Positions 20,631 to 29,492 of a stretch of 64,000 nt of DNA are shown here, piece after piece (the first letter of the stretch is position 1; every line of letters begins with the position of its first letter). The stretch is from contig CAKZLY010000014.1 in assembly GCA_937127445.1 (NCBI GenBank), positions 191,001 to 255,000 on the forward strand, read 5' to 3'. Below the pieces are notes generated by a model, which did not search any database, was not told the origin of the DNA, and saw only the letters and a program-made list of their open reading frames with translations. This DNA comes from Eximiradius sp. GTDB lineage: Bacteria > Bacteroidota > Ignavibacteria > Kapaibacteriales > UBA2268. The translations under genes were made by a program, and so were the position numbers.

Positions 20631-21638
20631 ATGAATATTCAAATGCAAATGCCTGATAGAATTCAGATTGAAGAAACCTCCGATTTCCACGGTCGGTTCA
20701 TTCTTCAACCTCTTGAAATTGGTTATGGTGTTACTCTCGGTAATTCTCTCCGCAGAGTGCTTCTATCTTCCATTCCCGGTTCGGCTATTATTGGTGTTAA
20801 AATTAGCGATGTGCTTCACGAATTTCAAACTATTCCCGGCGTTACCGAAGACGTCTCCGAAATTATTCTGAACCTCAAAGAAGTTCGCTTCAAACTTCTT
20901 GATAAAAAATTAAACAGAATTTATTTCCAAGTTAATGGTCCGGGCGAATGGACTGCTAAAAATATCCAGGACGCTAACCCTCAAATCGAAGTTCTAAATC
21001 CTGAACATCATATCGCTACTCTTGCTGATGATGCTTCTTTCGATGTCGAGCTTCGCTTGGGCCGCGGCAAAGGATACGTCCCCGCCGAAGAACATCAAAT
21101 TGTTGATTTCCCAGTCGGTATGCTCCCAATTGACGCTATCTATACCCCTATTAAAAATGTTATTTTTAGCGTCGAACCTTACCGCGTCGGGCAAAGAACA
21201 GACTACGAAAGACTTGTCCTCGATGTTCGCACCGACGGTACTATCTCGGCTCGCGACGCAGTTCACTTCGCTGCTAAAATCATAAGCGACCATATGAAAT
21301 ACTTTATCAACTTCAACGCTGTCGAAGAAGAAATTCCTCAGGTCGAAACAGCAGAAGAAGAAGTTAAACTTGCTGAAAAAAACAAACTTCGCAAAATTCT
21401 TCTTACCCCTGTTGATGAACTTGAACTTTCTGTTCGCGCTCACAATTGCCTTAAAGCTGCTAATATTAAAACTTTGGGCGAACTTGTCCAACTACAAGAA
21501 TCAGAATTGCTTAAATTCCGTAACTTCGGTAGAAAGTCCCTTTCCGAACTTGCCGAAGTTGTTCGTCTCTGCGGATTAGAATTCGGTATGAATGTTGAAG
21601 AATATCTTAAAGAAGAACCTAAAAACGCTATTGATTAA
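20631..21638 (+). CDS. rpoA: RNA polymerase subunit alpha
   Basis: Assembles RNA polymerase and contacts promoters and activators. It has 335 residues. The N-terminal dimerisation domain carries GYGVTLGNSLRRVLLSSIPG; the C-terminal domain starts near residue 260 (TPVDELELSVRAHNCLKAANI) and has the helix-hairpin-helix NFGRKSLSELAEV. Between them is an acidic linker (VEEEIPQVETAEEEVKLAEK). It is followed by rplQ as usual. Confidence 0.97.
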   Translation: MNIQMQMPDRIQIEETSDFHGRFILQPLEIGYGVTLGNSLRRVLLSSIPGSAIIGVKISDVLHEFQTIPGVTEDVSEIILNLKEVRFKLLDKKLNRIYFQVNGPGEWTAKNIQDANPQIEVLNPEHHIATLADDASFDVELRLGRGKGYVPAEEHQIVDFPVGMLPIDAIYTPIKNVIFSVEPYRVGQRTDYERLVLDVRTDGTISARDAVHFAAKIISDHMKYFINFNAVEEEIPQVETAEEEVKLAEKNKLRKILLTPVDELELSVRAHNCLKAANIKTLGELVQLQESELLKFRNFGRKSLSELAEVVRLCGLEFGMNVEEYLKEEPKNAID

Positions 21639-21669
21639 TTTTGATTATTGATTAATTTGAGATAGAAAA

Positions 21670-22404
21670 ATGAGACACCTTGTTAAAGGAAGAAAACTAA
21701 AGAGAACTGCAAGCCATCGCAAAGCCTTGCTTGCAAATCTTGCTACTTCACTTTTTGAACACAAAAAAATTACCACCACTCTGGCAAAAGCTAAAGAATT
21801 GCGTCCTTATGCTGAACATTTAATTACTAAGGCTCGCACTGCTCTTATGCGTGAGCGCCAGGGCTTGCTCCCAGAAGGTCATACAGTCGATGTTCACAAT
21901 CGTCGTATGGTTGCTCGCGTTATTCGCAAAAAAGCTGTGCTTCAGGAACTTTTCGATGCTATCGCTCCTGTTGTAGAAAGCAGAAATGGTGGCTATACCC
22001 GCATTATCAAACTTGGCACTCGTCGCGGTGATGCTGCTCGGCTTGCGGTGATTGAACTTGTCGATTGGTCTGCTCCGCAAGATGGTGCTTCCAGCACTAA
22101 ATCTAAGAAAAAAGCTGCTAAAAAAACTTCAAAACCAGCTTCCAAAAAAGCAGATGAAACTAAATCTGCGCCAAAAGAAGTTGTAGAAGAAAAAACTGCC
22201 AAAAAAGAAGCCGTTGATACAGAAGTAATCGAAAAAAATAATGCTCCCGTAGAAAGCACAACCGACACTCCTCATACTGCTGCAATCGAAGAACCAACCG
22301 CCGTTGCAGAAAAAACTCAAAACGAAGAACAAGTTCCCGAAAATCAAGAAGCATCTCAAAAATTATCTTTCGACGATACTGCCGAGCAAGAAGAACAAAA
22401 ATAA
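21670..22404 (+). CDS. rplQ: 50S ribosomal protein L17 with long C-terminal tail
   Basis: L17 sits near the tunnel exit. The core is the first 135 or so residues ([48 protein letters not shown], in part). The total is 244 residues, about twice the length of most L17 proteins. The extra 110 residues are low-complexity: first Lys/Ala/Ser-rich ([17 protein letters not shown]), then acidic Glu/Thr/Gln-rich, ending [10 protein letters not shown]. It is the last gene of the operon, with a terminator 28 bases on. Confidence 0.95.
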   Translation: MRHLVKGRKLKRTASHRKALLANLATSLFEHKKITTTLAKAKELRPYAEHLITKARTALMRERQGLLPEGHTVDVHNRRMVARVIRKKAVLQELFDAIAPVVESRNGGYTRIIKLGTRRGDAARLAVIELVDWSAPQDGASSTKSKKKAAKKTSKPASKKADETKSAPKEVVEEKTAKKEAVDTEVIEKNNAPVESTTDTPHTAAIEEPTAVAEKTQNEEQVPENQEASQKLSFDDTAEQEEQK

Positions 22405-22432
22405 TATATTTGTAACGCCATTATTTAACAAT

Positions 22433-22469
22433 AAAGCGTCCCAGTTTCGTAGGACGCTTTTATTTTTTT
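22433..22469. terminator. Terminator closing the ribosomal operon
   Basis: A nine-bp stem (AAAGCGTCC with GGACGCTTT) and a ten-base loop are followed by TATTTTTTT. On the other strand the hairpin lies just after the moxR stop but has only a weak A/T run, so it serves mainly the + strand operon and perhaps both convergent units. Confidence 0.85.
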
Positions 22470-22477
22470 CAGAAATT

Positions 22478-23464
22478 TTAGACTTCTTTAATCAATTGCT
22501 CGATAATTTCTGCAGCCGATACATTGTCCGCTTCAGCATTGAAACTTGTTACTATTCTGTGTCGCAGCACTGGCAAAGCAACCGCACGAACATCATCAAT
22601 ATCAGGTGTGTATCGTCCCTGAAGAGCTGCACGCGATTTTGCGCCCAAAATTAAATATTGCGATGCTCGCGGACCTGCCCCATAATTAATGAAATCCTTG
22701 ATAAATTTGCTACTCGATTGCTTCGGACGCGATGCTCGCACTAACCCAACTGCATATTCAACTACATTATCAGCAACAGGCACACGACGAATTAAATCCT
22801 GAAACTCAATTATAGATTTGCCGTTCAGCACTTTATCTACTTCGGGACGCCATTCAGCAGTTGTTGTTTTGACTATTCGAACTTCTTCCTCAAAACTTGG
22901 ATAATCAAGCCATATATTGAACATAAAACGGTCTAACTGTGCTTCGGGAAGAGGATATGTCCCTTCCTGTTCAATTGGGTTTTGTGTCGCAAGTACAAAA
23001 AATGGTAAATCAAGCTTATGAGTTTTGCCGCCAGCAGTAACCTCATATTCTTCCATAGCTTGAAGCAATGCTGATTGCGTTTTCGGCGGTGTGCGGTTTA
23101 TTTCGTCTGCAAGCACAATATTGGCAAAAATAGGCCCGCGAATGAAACGAAATTCCTTCTGTCCGGTTGAAATATTTTCCTCGATTACTTCGCTTCCGCT
23201 AATATCGCCTGGCATTAGGTCCGGCGTAAACTGAATTCGGTTGAATTTTAATTCCAGCGCTTTTGCAAGTGTCCGTATTAACAAGGTTTTTGCAAGGCCC
23301 GGCACACCTATAAGCAATACGTGACCACGTGCAAACAACGAAACTATTAACTGCTCAATTATTTCATCTTGTCCAATTATTACTTTGGAAATTTCGTTTT
23401 TTACCATTCTTATTGCTTTTGCAAGTTCGGTAATTTTTTCTTTATCGCTCACTCTTTCGCTCAT
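22478..23464 (-). CDS. MoxR-family AAA+ ATPase
   Basis: MoxR ATPases act as chaperones that insert metals or mature proteins, usually with a DUF58/von Willebrand partner (family knowledge). It has 328 residues. Walker A is GVPGLAKT (53-60), Walker B is VLADEINR followed by TPPKTQSALLQAMEE, and sensor 1 is FVLATQNPIEQEGTYPLPEAQLDRF, in part. The family is secure but the client is unknown. No DUF58 or Bat gene lies beside it. Downstream is the convergent end of the ribosomal operon and upstream a divergent permease gene. Confidence 0.93.
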   Translation of the reverse strand: MSERVSDKEKITELAKAIRMVKNEISKVIIGQDEIIEQLIVSLFARGHVLLIGVPGLAKTLLIRTLAKALELKFNRIQFTPDLMPGDISGSEVIEENISTGQKEFRFIRGPIFANIVLADEINRTPPKTQSALLQAMEEYEVTAGGKTHKLDLPFFVLATQNPIEQEGTYPLPEAQLDRFMFNIWLDYPSFEEEVRIVKTTTAEWRPEVDKVLNGKSIIEFQDLIRRVPVADNVVEYAVGLVRASRPKQSSSKFIKDFINYGAGPRASQYLILGAKSRAALQGRYTPDIDDVRAVALPVLRHRIVTSFNAEADNVSAAEIIEQLIKEV

Positions 23465-23505
23465 ACTTTATCTTTTAGAAACCAACAAACACTTATTGAC
23501 GTTAT

Positions 23506-23524
23506 TAACAATTTGTAATTGTTA
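23506..23524. promoter_or_regulatory. 19-bp dyad between moxR and permease genes (operator candidate)
   Basis: TAACAATT-TGT-AATTGTTA is a perfect inverted repeat with eight-base arms. It lies 42 bases upstream of moxR and 94 bases upstream of the permease start. Its size and AT-rich form recall Fur-superfamily boxes, but no regulator gene is nearby, so the assignment is speculative. Confidence 0.4.
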
Positions 23525-23617
23525 TAATTCGCAAATTAATTGTTTTTTTTAATATTAAAAAAAATTAACTAATATTAATGATGATTTTTCGTCTTACTTA
23601 AAAATAAATTGAACAAA

Positions 23618-24862
23618 ATGGAATTTATAAAAATATTCATACAGATTTTCGTCGAAATGTCGCCCTATATAATGTTAGGGTTGATATTTGTCGGTGTGCT
23701 TAATCTATTGATAAAAAAAGAGACCATTTCCAAACATTTAGGAAAACAGGATAATTTTTCAATAATTAAGGCCTCCTTGTTTGGTGTGCCGCTCCCTTTG
23801 TGCTCCTGTGGCGTAATACCAACGTCCGTATATTTTGCAAAAAGTGGAGCAAGCAAAGGAGCTGTTATTTCATTTTTAACCTCAACACCGCAAACAGGCA
23901 TCGATTCAATTATTGCAACTTATGGGATGATGGGACCGATATTTGCTGTGTTTCGTCCATTTGCAGCTCTTTTTATGGGAATAATTAATGGTTCACTAAT
24001 TAACAAAATATTTAAACAAGAGCAACCGAACCACACTCTGTTTGTCGAAGAATACTCGCTTAATGAGAAAAATACATCAATCAAAAGCAAAATTTCTGCA
24101 TTCTACAAATATTCTTTCGTTGAATTTCTTGATGATATCGCACCGCAATTTGTAATGGGACTTTTGATTGCAGCAGCTATAACATATTTCATCCCAGACA
24201 ATTTTTTCACTGGAAGCATTATTCAAGACGGCTTGTTGGGTATGCTTGCTGTCATTCTGATAGGTGTGCCAATGTATATTTGTGCGACCTCATCAATTCC
24301 GATTGCAATGAGCCTAATTGCAAAAGGTTTTTCGCCGGGTGTGGCTTTTGTATTTCTTGCCGTCGGTCCAGCCACTAACGCTGCTTCGTTCGTGATTTTG
24401 ATGAAAGTATTAGGGCGAAAAGTAGCATTTTCCTATCTACTAATATTGATAATTACTTCTATAATCTTTGGCTACTTGCTCGACTATATCTTTTATGTTT
24501 CGGGAGTAAGTCCGCTTTCGCTATTATCTTCACCTCACCACTATCACACAACCGGAATTAACAGTTTTTACTTATTTGTTTCAATAGTTTTCCTTATTTT
24601 TCTTGCTATGTCGTTTTATAGAATTTATATCAAAAAGTATTTCGAAAAAACAAAGGATAGTAGTATGATTAATCTTAAAGTGAAAGGAATGAATTGCAAT
24701 CACTGCGTAAACAATGTTACAAAAATCATTCAATCAGTTGATGGCACAAAGAAAGTAGAAGTCGATCTTGCAACAGAAACCGCCAAAATTGAAGGCAACC
24801 CTGATTTGACAGAAATCAAAAGGTTAATCGAAGAAGCTGGCTATAAAGTTGAAATAGATTAG
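23618..24862 (+). CDS. SO_0444-type heavy-metal permease fused to an HMA domain
   Basis: Probable efflux permease for a soft metal (Cu/Zn) or arsenic compound. It has 414 residues from ATG 23618; the track's TTG at 23609 adds three residues. Residues 1 to about 340 form eight to ten membrane spans of the permease (DUF318/ArsP_1) family, with PLCSCGVIP and STPQTGIDS in the first half and GPATNA in the second. Residues 350-414 are a soluble HMA domain (VKGMNCNHCVNNVTKIIQ) with the CxxC metal site. The Cys pair in the membrane half plus the HMA domain supports soft-metal transport; the exact metal cannot be told. It seems to be a single-gene unit. Confidence 0.88.
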   Translation: MEFIKIFIQIFVEMSPYIMLGLIFVGVLNLLIKKETISKHLGKQDNFSIIKASLFGVPLPLCSCGVIPTSVYFAKSGASKGAVISFLTSTPQTGIDSIIATYGMMGPIFAVFRPFAALFMGIINGSLINKIFKQEQPNHTLFVEEYSLNEKNTSIKSKISAFYKYSFVEFLDDIAPQFVMGLLIAAAITYFIPDNFFTGSIIQDGLLGMLAVILIGVPMYICATSSIPIAMSLIAKGFSPGVAFVFLAVGPATNAASFVILMKVLGRKVAFSYLLILIITSIIFGYLLDYIFYVSGVSPLSLLSSPHHYHTTGINSFYLFVSIVFLIFLAMSFYRIYIKKYFEKTKDSSMINLKVKGMNCNHCVNNVTKIIQSVDGTKKVEVDLATETAKIEGNPDLTEIKRLIEEAGYKVEID

Positions 24863-24991
24863 AAATAGTTATCCTTTTATTTCAATAATTTGGAATTTCA
24901 TAGAACCTGTTCTTCTTTTCCCCCTTAATTAACTTGCTTATTTTTTAAATTCTTGTTAATTTTCAGTTTATTTCTTTTGCATATTTTGAAA

Positions 24992-26320
24992 ATGGATGAA
25001 GAAAACTTATCAAAACGCAAAAAGCGTGTTATTATTCTACCTGCATTTGTGTTGATAATTATTCTGGGGGCTTATTTTGGTTTTCAGCATTTTTCTTCTA
25101 ACTCGAACAATGCACACATTCCAGATTCTACCGCTGCTAATTCATTCGAAGAAGACAAAGAATTTATCGAAGCGGTTATCCCAATCGTCGATTCTACCGA
25201 ACAATATGTGATAGTGAGCTCGCAAGACGATATTTCCGTCGCTATCGACAATTCTGCGGGAAAATCAATAAAACAAATCTACAACGGACGCCGTATCAAT
25301 ATCGCTGTTACCGGTGTGGATAGCCGTCTGGGAACAAATACTCGCCACGCCGATGCAAACCACATCATCTCTTTGCTTATTGATAGCGGCAGAATCGAAC
25401 TCTTTGCAATTCCAAGAGACACTTATGTTGACTGTGGTTACGATGATAGTACCGGGCTGAACAAACTTACAGTGCTGCGTGCCGGTGCCGGACGTGAACG
25501 CTACCTGCACGAACTCGCAAATATTGCTCGACTTGATAAAATTCACTACTGGGTTGAATTTGGCTTCTCCCAGGCTATGGGATTAATAGAACTTCTCGGA
25601 TATAACAATCCAAAAGCTACATTGCGCGTGCTTCGCTCTCGTAAAGGGCTTGGTGGCGACGACTACCAGCGCGTCTACAACCAATCTCAATTTATGCGCC
25701 AATCTATTCTTCGCCATTTTGGAAAACTTGACGGTCAATTGGGCGCTTTGTTTATTCGCGCCAGTCTTGCTTTGGTCGAAACTAACCTCACATTCGACAT
25801 TGTAAATGAACTTTATGAAAAAATGAAAAATAAAGGTTTTCCTCATTCAGCGACAGATATTAAAGTATTTGTTCGTCCGCCTGTTCCTATCAACTACAAA
25901 GTATATGATTTTACAGATGAAGAAACTATTTCCGAACTTCGATTGAAAATTGATAGGTTCTATCGCTATAACGAAGCAAACTCCGATAGCAATAATCAAT
26001 ATTTTGAAGTAAATCCGCTCCGTATACTCCAAAAAACTATCTCTTCCGCTGCTGCCGATACTGCCCGCAATCCACAATCTTCGATTAACAAACTTCAAAC
26101 GTATTTCGACCAGCGTTCCTGGTACCAAATTGATGACCTGAACGAACGTATTCGGGTGCGTAATGAAATGGCTGCTATATTAATTGCTGCTTACAATAAA
26201 AGAAAAAAATTTGATGAAGCTAACAAAGTTAAGAATATTATTGAAACTGAAAATAAATTATTGAAAAACAAGCAAATTACGGATAAATATGAAGAAAGTG
26301 GTAATAGCTCGGCACGCTAA
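24992..26320 (+). CDS. LytR-CpsA-Psr (LCP) family protein
   Basis: LCP enzymes transfer glycopolymers from lipid carriers to the cell wall or other acceptors. I start at ATG 24992; the track's TTG 24953 adds a hydrophobic run before the Lys/Arg-rich cytosolic leader. The 442 residues show a short basic N-terminus, one membrane span (about 13-31) and an extracytoplasmic domain with VTGVDSR, DANHIISLLID and FAIPRDTYVDCG, then LNKLTVLRAGAG. These match the LCP phosphate- and metal-binding motifs. The last 120 residues are helical, with Lys-rich repeats, unlike a classical LytR_C domain. The 3' end overlaps the next gene by 32 bases. Confidence 0.85.
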   Translation: MDEENLSKRKKRVIILPAFVLIIILGAYFGFQHFSSNSNNAHIPDSTAANSFEEDKEFIEAVIPIVDSTEQYVIVSSQDDISVAIDNSAGKSIKQIYNGRRINIAVTGVDSRLGTNTRHADANHIISLLIDSGRIELFAIPRDTYVDCGYDDSTGLNKLTVLRAGAGRERYLHELANIARLDKIHYWVEFGFSQAMGLIELLGYNNPKATLRVLRSRKGLGGDDYQRVYNQSQFMRQSILRHFGKLDGQLGALFIRASLALVETNLTFDIVNELYEKMKNKGFPHSATDIKVFVRPPVPINYKVYDFTDEETISELRLKIDRFYRYNEANSDSNNQYFEVNPLRILQKTISSAAADTARNPQSSINKLQTYFDQRSWYQIDDLNERIRVRNEMAAILIAAYNKRKKFDEANKVKNIIETENKLLKNKQITDKYEESGNSSAR

Positions 26321-26807
26321 ATCCAGTTGGGACAACCCCGATTGGAATGATTTCGAACGTCCACTCAATAAACGTGGGCTACGAGACGCTCCTTTTATGG
26401 CTCAAATCGTTGCTAAGTTAATCGAAAAGCCCGATTTAATTATCAGCTCTTCGGCTGTTCGGGCTGCTGCCACCTGCCGTTATTTCGCCGAGGCTTTTCA
26501 ATTCGACGAAAATAAAATTATATATGATGAAAACATCTATTCAAATGGCATCCGCTATATCTTGAATCTTCTTTCATCCCTCGATGATAATCTTAATTCT
26601 GTTATGATTTTCGGGCACAATCCCGATATTACCTCGCTTTTCTCTCGACTTACTGGCGAATATATCGACAACGTTCCAACTTGTGGCGTTTTCGGTGTTG
26701 CCTTCGATATTGAAACCTGGAAACAAATTGATGATGAAAATGGGAAGTTGCTTTTTTACGAATATCCTAAAAAACATTTCAAAGGTGATAAAACAATTAT
26801 CGATTAA
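26289..26807 (+). CDS. sixA: SixA-like phosphohistidine phosphatase
   Basis: Histidine-phosphatase-superfamily enzyme of 172 residues. The catalytic RHAKSSW motif is at residues 8-14 (His9), followed by FERPLNKRG. The second conserved His is in IFGHNPDI. E. coli SixA dephosphorylates phosphohistidine proteins; a related role fits here but is not proven. It overlaps the LCP gene by 32 bases and meets recQ tail to tail, sharing TTAA between the stop codons. Confidence 0.85.
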   Translation: MKKVVIARHAKSSWDNPDWNDFERPLNKRGLRDAPFMAQIVAKLIEKPDLIISSSAVRAAATCRYFAEAFQFDENKIIYDENIYSNGIRYILNLLSSLDDNLNSVMIFGHNPDITSLFSRLTGEYIDNVPTCGVFGVAFDIETWKQIDDENGKLLFYEYPKKHFKGDKTIID

Positions 26808-29362
26808 TCTATACTTTTGCGTGCAATTGCCACAAGTATCCGCAAAATTGCATAATCAATTTCTTCAACTAAATTGTCTCGCAGCCTGCTGAGCGTAATA
26901 GCAGGCTTTTTGTATATAATTTGCCGAATTTTATTGAATGTTTTGCTGTCTGTTAAAAGTCTCCAATCGAGCGAAACCTGTTCATTCATAATACCTTCTT
27001 GTACAAGCCGGGCAATTGTCCCTTTGTCTGTGTTGTAAATCTTTGCAATTTCCTCAATTCCTCTCTTCTCTTTGAACAATTTTACAATATTTATTAGATC
27101 TTCGTCAATTATTTGCTCTTGCTCGTTTTGCTCGAAATTTTGATTTACTGCCCGATAAAAATCTTGCCCATACTTATCCAGAATGTAACGGCTTATGCCT
27201 GGAACCTGACAAAACTCTCGGTAACTTATGTGCGGTTTGCGTGCAATTTCCCTCAATGCCTTGTCGCTTGCGACCGATCGTTCAGTAATCCCTTCGCTTT
27301 GAGCAATTTGTTGCCGTATTGCTTTCAATTTTCCAATCAATTCATTGTTCGAAACAGGTTCATCGCACGCTTTGCCTATATGGTGCAAGCCTTCGGGTGT
27401 AATGCTCAATATTGGGTACATACCCGCCGAAACTTGTAGCAATCGTCTTGAAATTGCATTTTCTATTACATACTTAATATCATATTCCGAAAATTCATTC
27501 AATGCACCAAATAGTTCCATTTCATTTAGCTGATATTTCCTTGTTTTAGCGTTGCTTTTGCCTTGTAGAAACTGGATAAAAAACGTCTTTCCGAATTTGT
27601 TGTTTATCTGATGAATAGCATTAAGCACCGTTTTCAAAATCAACTCACGTTTCTGTAAAGTTGCTTTTGTGTTGCTTCGATTAGTGCAAGATGAGCAATG
27701 CCCGCAAATTGACGAGTAGCTGTCGTCCCGGAAATAATCAAGTAGGTAATTTCGTTTACAATTTGTTGTATAAGCATAGTTTATTACATTGTTCAGCTTC
27801 GATATGGCGATTTTGCGCCTTTCTTGAAGTTCCTCGTAGTTTATTTTGCTTGCTAAAGCTATTTTGGAAGTTCCCAATAATTTAATTTCACCCACGAGCG
27901 AACCATTTTCGAATTCAATAAAATGCAGGATTGACAATGTTTTCAATGTGTCTTCAAACGTTTTCTGTTGAATATTGAATTTCATAAGAATTTGTCCGAC
28001 GTCCAATTCCACTGGACGACGAAATGCCTCAGCTGAGACTTGCTTCAATATTGCAGTAAGTGCATCTCGACGTTCTTCGGTTGTGTTTTGCAGAAAATTT
28101 CGTACTTCTTCTGTTGTAGCAAGAAACTTAATCTGAGCCGCCACATTTCGCCGTGATAATTCGATTATCCCTGCCCTTTCCAAAATTTCAAGCGACGAAA
28201 CGAAACGCCCTTCGCTAATAGCAGCCTGATTTGCTAATTCTGCTATTGGCATAGCGATGCGTTTGCTTTGGTCTGCACAACTAATTAGTGTGATGAAAAC
28301 TCTTTCTATATCCTCTTGCTCTGGGTAGCGGTTTGCAATAAAAAATTCCTGCAAAGCAGTGTCCTGATTATTGTGCAGCAAGTAGCAATTTGCAGGAAGT
28401 CCGTCACGACCGGCTCGTCCTGCCTCTTGATAATATGCTTCGAGAGTGCCCGTGTAGTCACAGTGAATTACATTTCTCACATCTGGCTTATCTATTCCCA
28501 TTCCAAATGCGTTTGTTGCAACAATAATTGCGATTTCCCCCGATAAAAATAAGTTCTGCGAAATTATTCTTTGCTCAGTTGGCATACCCGCGTGATATGC
28601 TACACACTGAACACGCAAACTTTCCAGATGCTTGGCTACTTCTTCTACTCTGTTTCGTGAACCACAATATATAATTGTCGAACCTTTTGGGGTCGATTTG
28701 ATAATTTCAGCAATTTTTTCTATTTTCTGTGTTGTTTCAATTGTGTGATAAGATAAATTCGGTCGGTCAAATCCTTTAACAAATTTTCTTACATTTCTCA
28801 TTCGTAAGTATCGAATTATGTCTTCCTGAACTTCGGCGCCAGCAGTTGCTGTAAAAGCTGAAATCGGATGTATGTCTAAGTTTCCTAAAGCCTTGTAAAT
28901 ATTCAAATATGCAGGCCGAAAATCATGTCCCCACTCTGATATGCAATGTGCTTCGTCCACTGCAAGAAATGATATTTTAATATTTGCAAGCAATCTCTTG
29001 AAAAAATCACTTTCTAAACGTTCTGGTGCTATATAGACAATCTTGTATTCTTCTAACAAAATATTTCGTAGTCGCTCTTGCATTTCCTCGAATGGAAGCG
29101 AACTATTGATGAAGGTCGCGGCTATTCCACGCGCTATTAATGCATCCACTTGGTCCTTCATCAAAGCAATTAGCGGCGAAATCACAATTGCTGTGCCTTC
29201 GAGCATAAGCGCCGGTATTTGGTAGCAAATGGATTTTCCGCCACCTGTTGGCATAATTGCAAGTGTGTCATTCCCCGCAAGAATGGACTTGATTATTTCC
29301 TCTTGCCCCGAACGAAATGATTTATAACCAAAATATTTTCCCAAAACTTCAATTGGTCCCAT
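26804..29362 (-). CDS. recQ: ATP-dependent DNA helicase RecQ, long form
   Basis: 3'-5' helicase acting in recombination repair. It has 852 residues against about 600 in E. coli. Residues 1-330 are the two helicase domains: Walker A MPTGGGKS (37-44), DEAHCISEWGHDFR, and AGRAGRDG (motif VI). A zinc site follows (CKRNYLLDYF...CGHCSSC), then a winged-helix RQC domain. An HRDC-like domain is near residue 700 (REIARKPHISYREFCQVPG). The last 120 residues (EIAKIYNTDKGTIARLVQEG) look like an extra helix-turn-helix region. It is the only gene of its unit and is divergent from gltX. Confidence 0.93.
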   Translation of the reverse strand: MGPIEVLGKYFGYKSFRSGQEEIIKSILAGNDTLAIMPTGGGKSICYQIPALMLEGTAIVISPLIALMKDQVDALIARGIAATFINSSLPFEEMQERLRNILLEEYKIVYIAPERLESDFFKRLLANIKISFLAVDEAHCISEWGHDFRPAYLNIYKALGNLDIHPISAFTATAGAEVQEDIIRYLRMRNVRKFVKGFDRPNLSYHTIETTQKIEKIAEIIKSTPKGSTIIYCGSRNRVEEVAKHLESLRVQCVAYHAGMPTEQRIISQNLFLSGEIAIIVATNAFGMGIDKPDVRNVIHCDYTGTLEAYYQEAGRAGRDGLPANCYLLHNNQDTALQEFFIANRYPEQEDIERVFITLISCADQSKRIAMPIAELANQAAISEGRFVSSLEILERAGIIELSRRNVAAQIKFLATTEEVRNFLQNTTEERRDALTAILKQVSAEAFRRPVELDVGQILMKFNIQQKTFEDTLKTLSILHFIEFENGSLVGEIKLLGTSKIALASKINYEELQERRKIAISKLNNVINYAYTTNCKRNYLLDYFRDDSYSSICGHCSSCTNRSNTKATLQKRELILKTVLNAIHQINNKFGKTFFIQFLQGKSNAKTRKYQLNEMELFGALNEFSEYDIKYVIENAISRRLLQVSAGMYPILSITPEGLHHIGKACDEPVSNNELIGKLKAIRQQIAQSEGITERSVASDKALREIARKPHISYREFCQVPGISRYILDKYGQDFYRAVNQNFEQNEQEQIIDEDLINIVKLFKEKRGIEEIAKIYNTDKGTIARLVQEGIMNEQVSLDWRLLTDSKTFNKIRQIIYKKPAITLSRLRDNLVEEIDYAILRILVAIARKSID

Positions 29363-29443
29363 TCCTAAAAATAATCATTATTTTTCTTTTTATTGCATAG
29401 TTCATTGAATATATCAATTGATTAATTTTCATAGATTTATTAA

Positions 29444-29472
29444 TTTGCACTTCTTTTAAATTGTTATTTTTG
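29444..29472 (+). promoter_or_regulatory. Bacteroidota-type promoter of gltX
   Basis: TTTG at 29444-29447, a 17-base spacer and TATTTTTG at 29465-29472, placing transcription start close to the gltX ATG at 29493. The -7 box is a perfect TAnnTTTG match; the spacer is slightly short. Confidence 0.6.
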
Positions 29473-29492
29473 AATTAATTACGGAATGGATA

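Noticed and set aside
20994-21491. 165-residue minus-strand ORF
   Set aside because: Antisense to rpoA; Phe/Asn-rich composition typical of a shadow frame.
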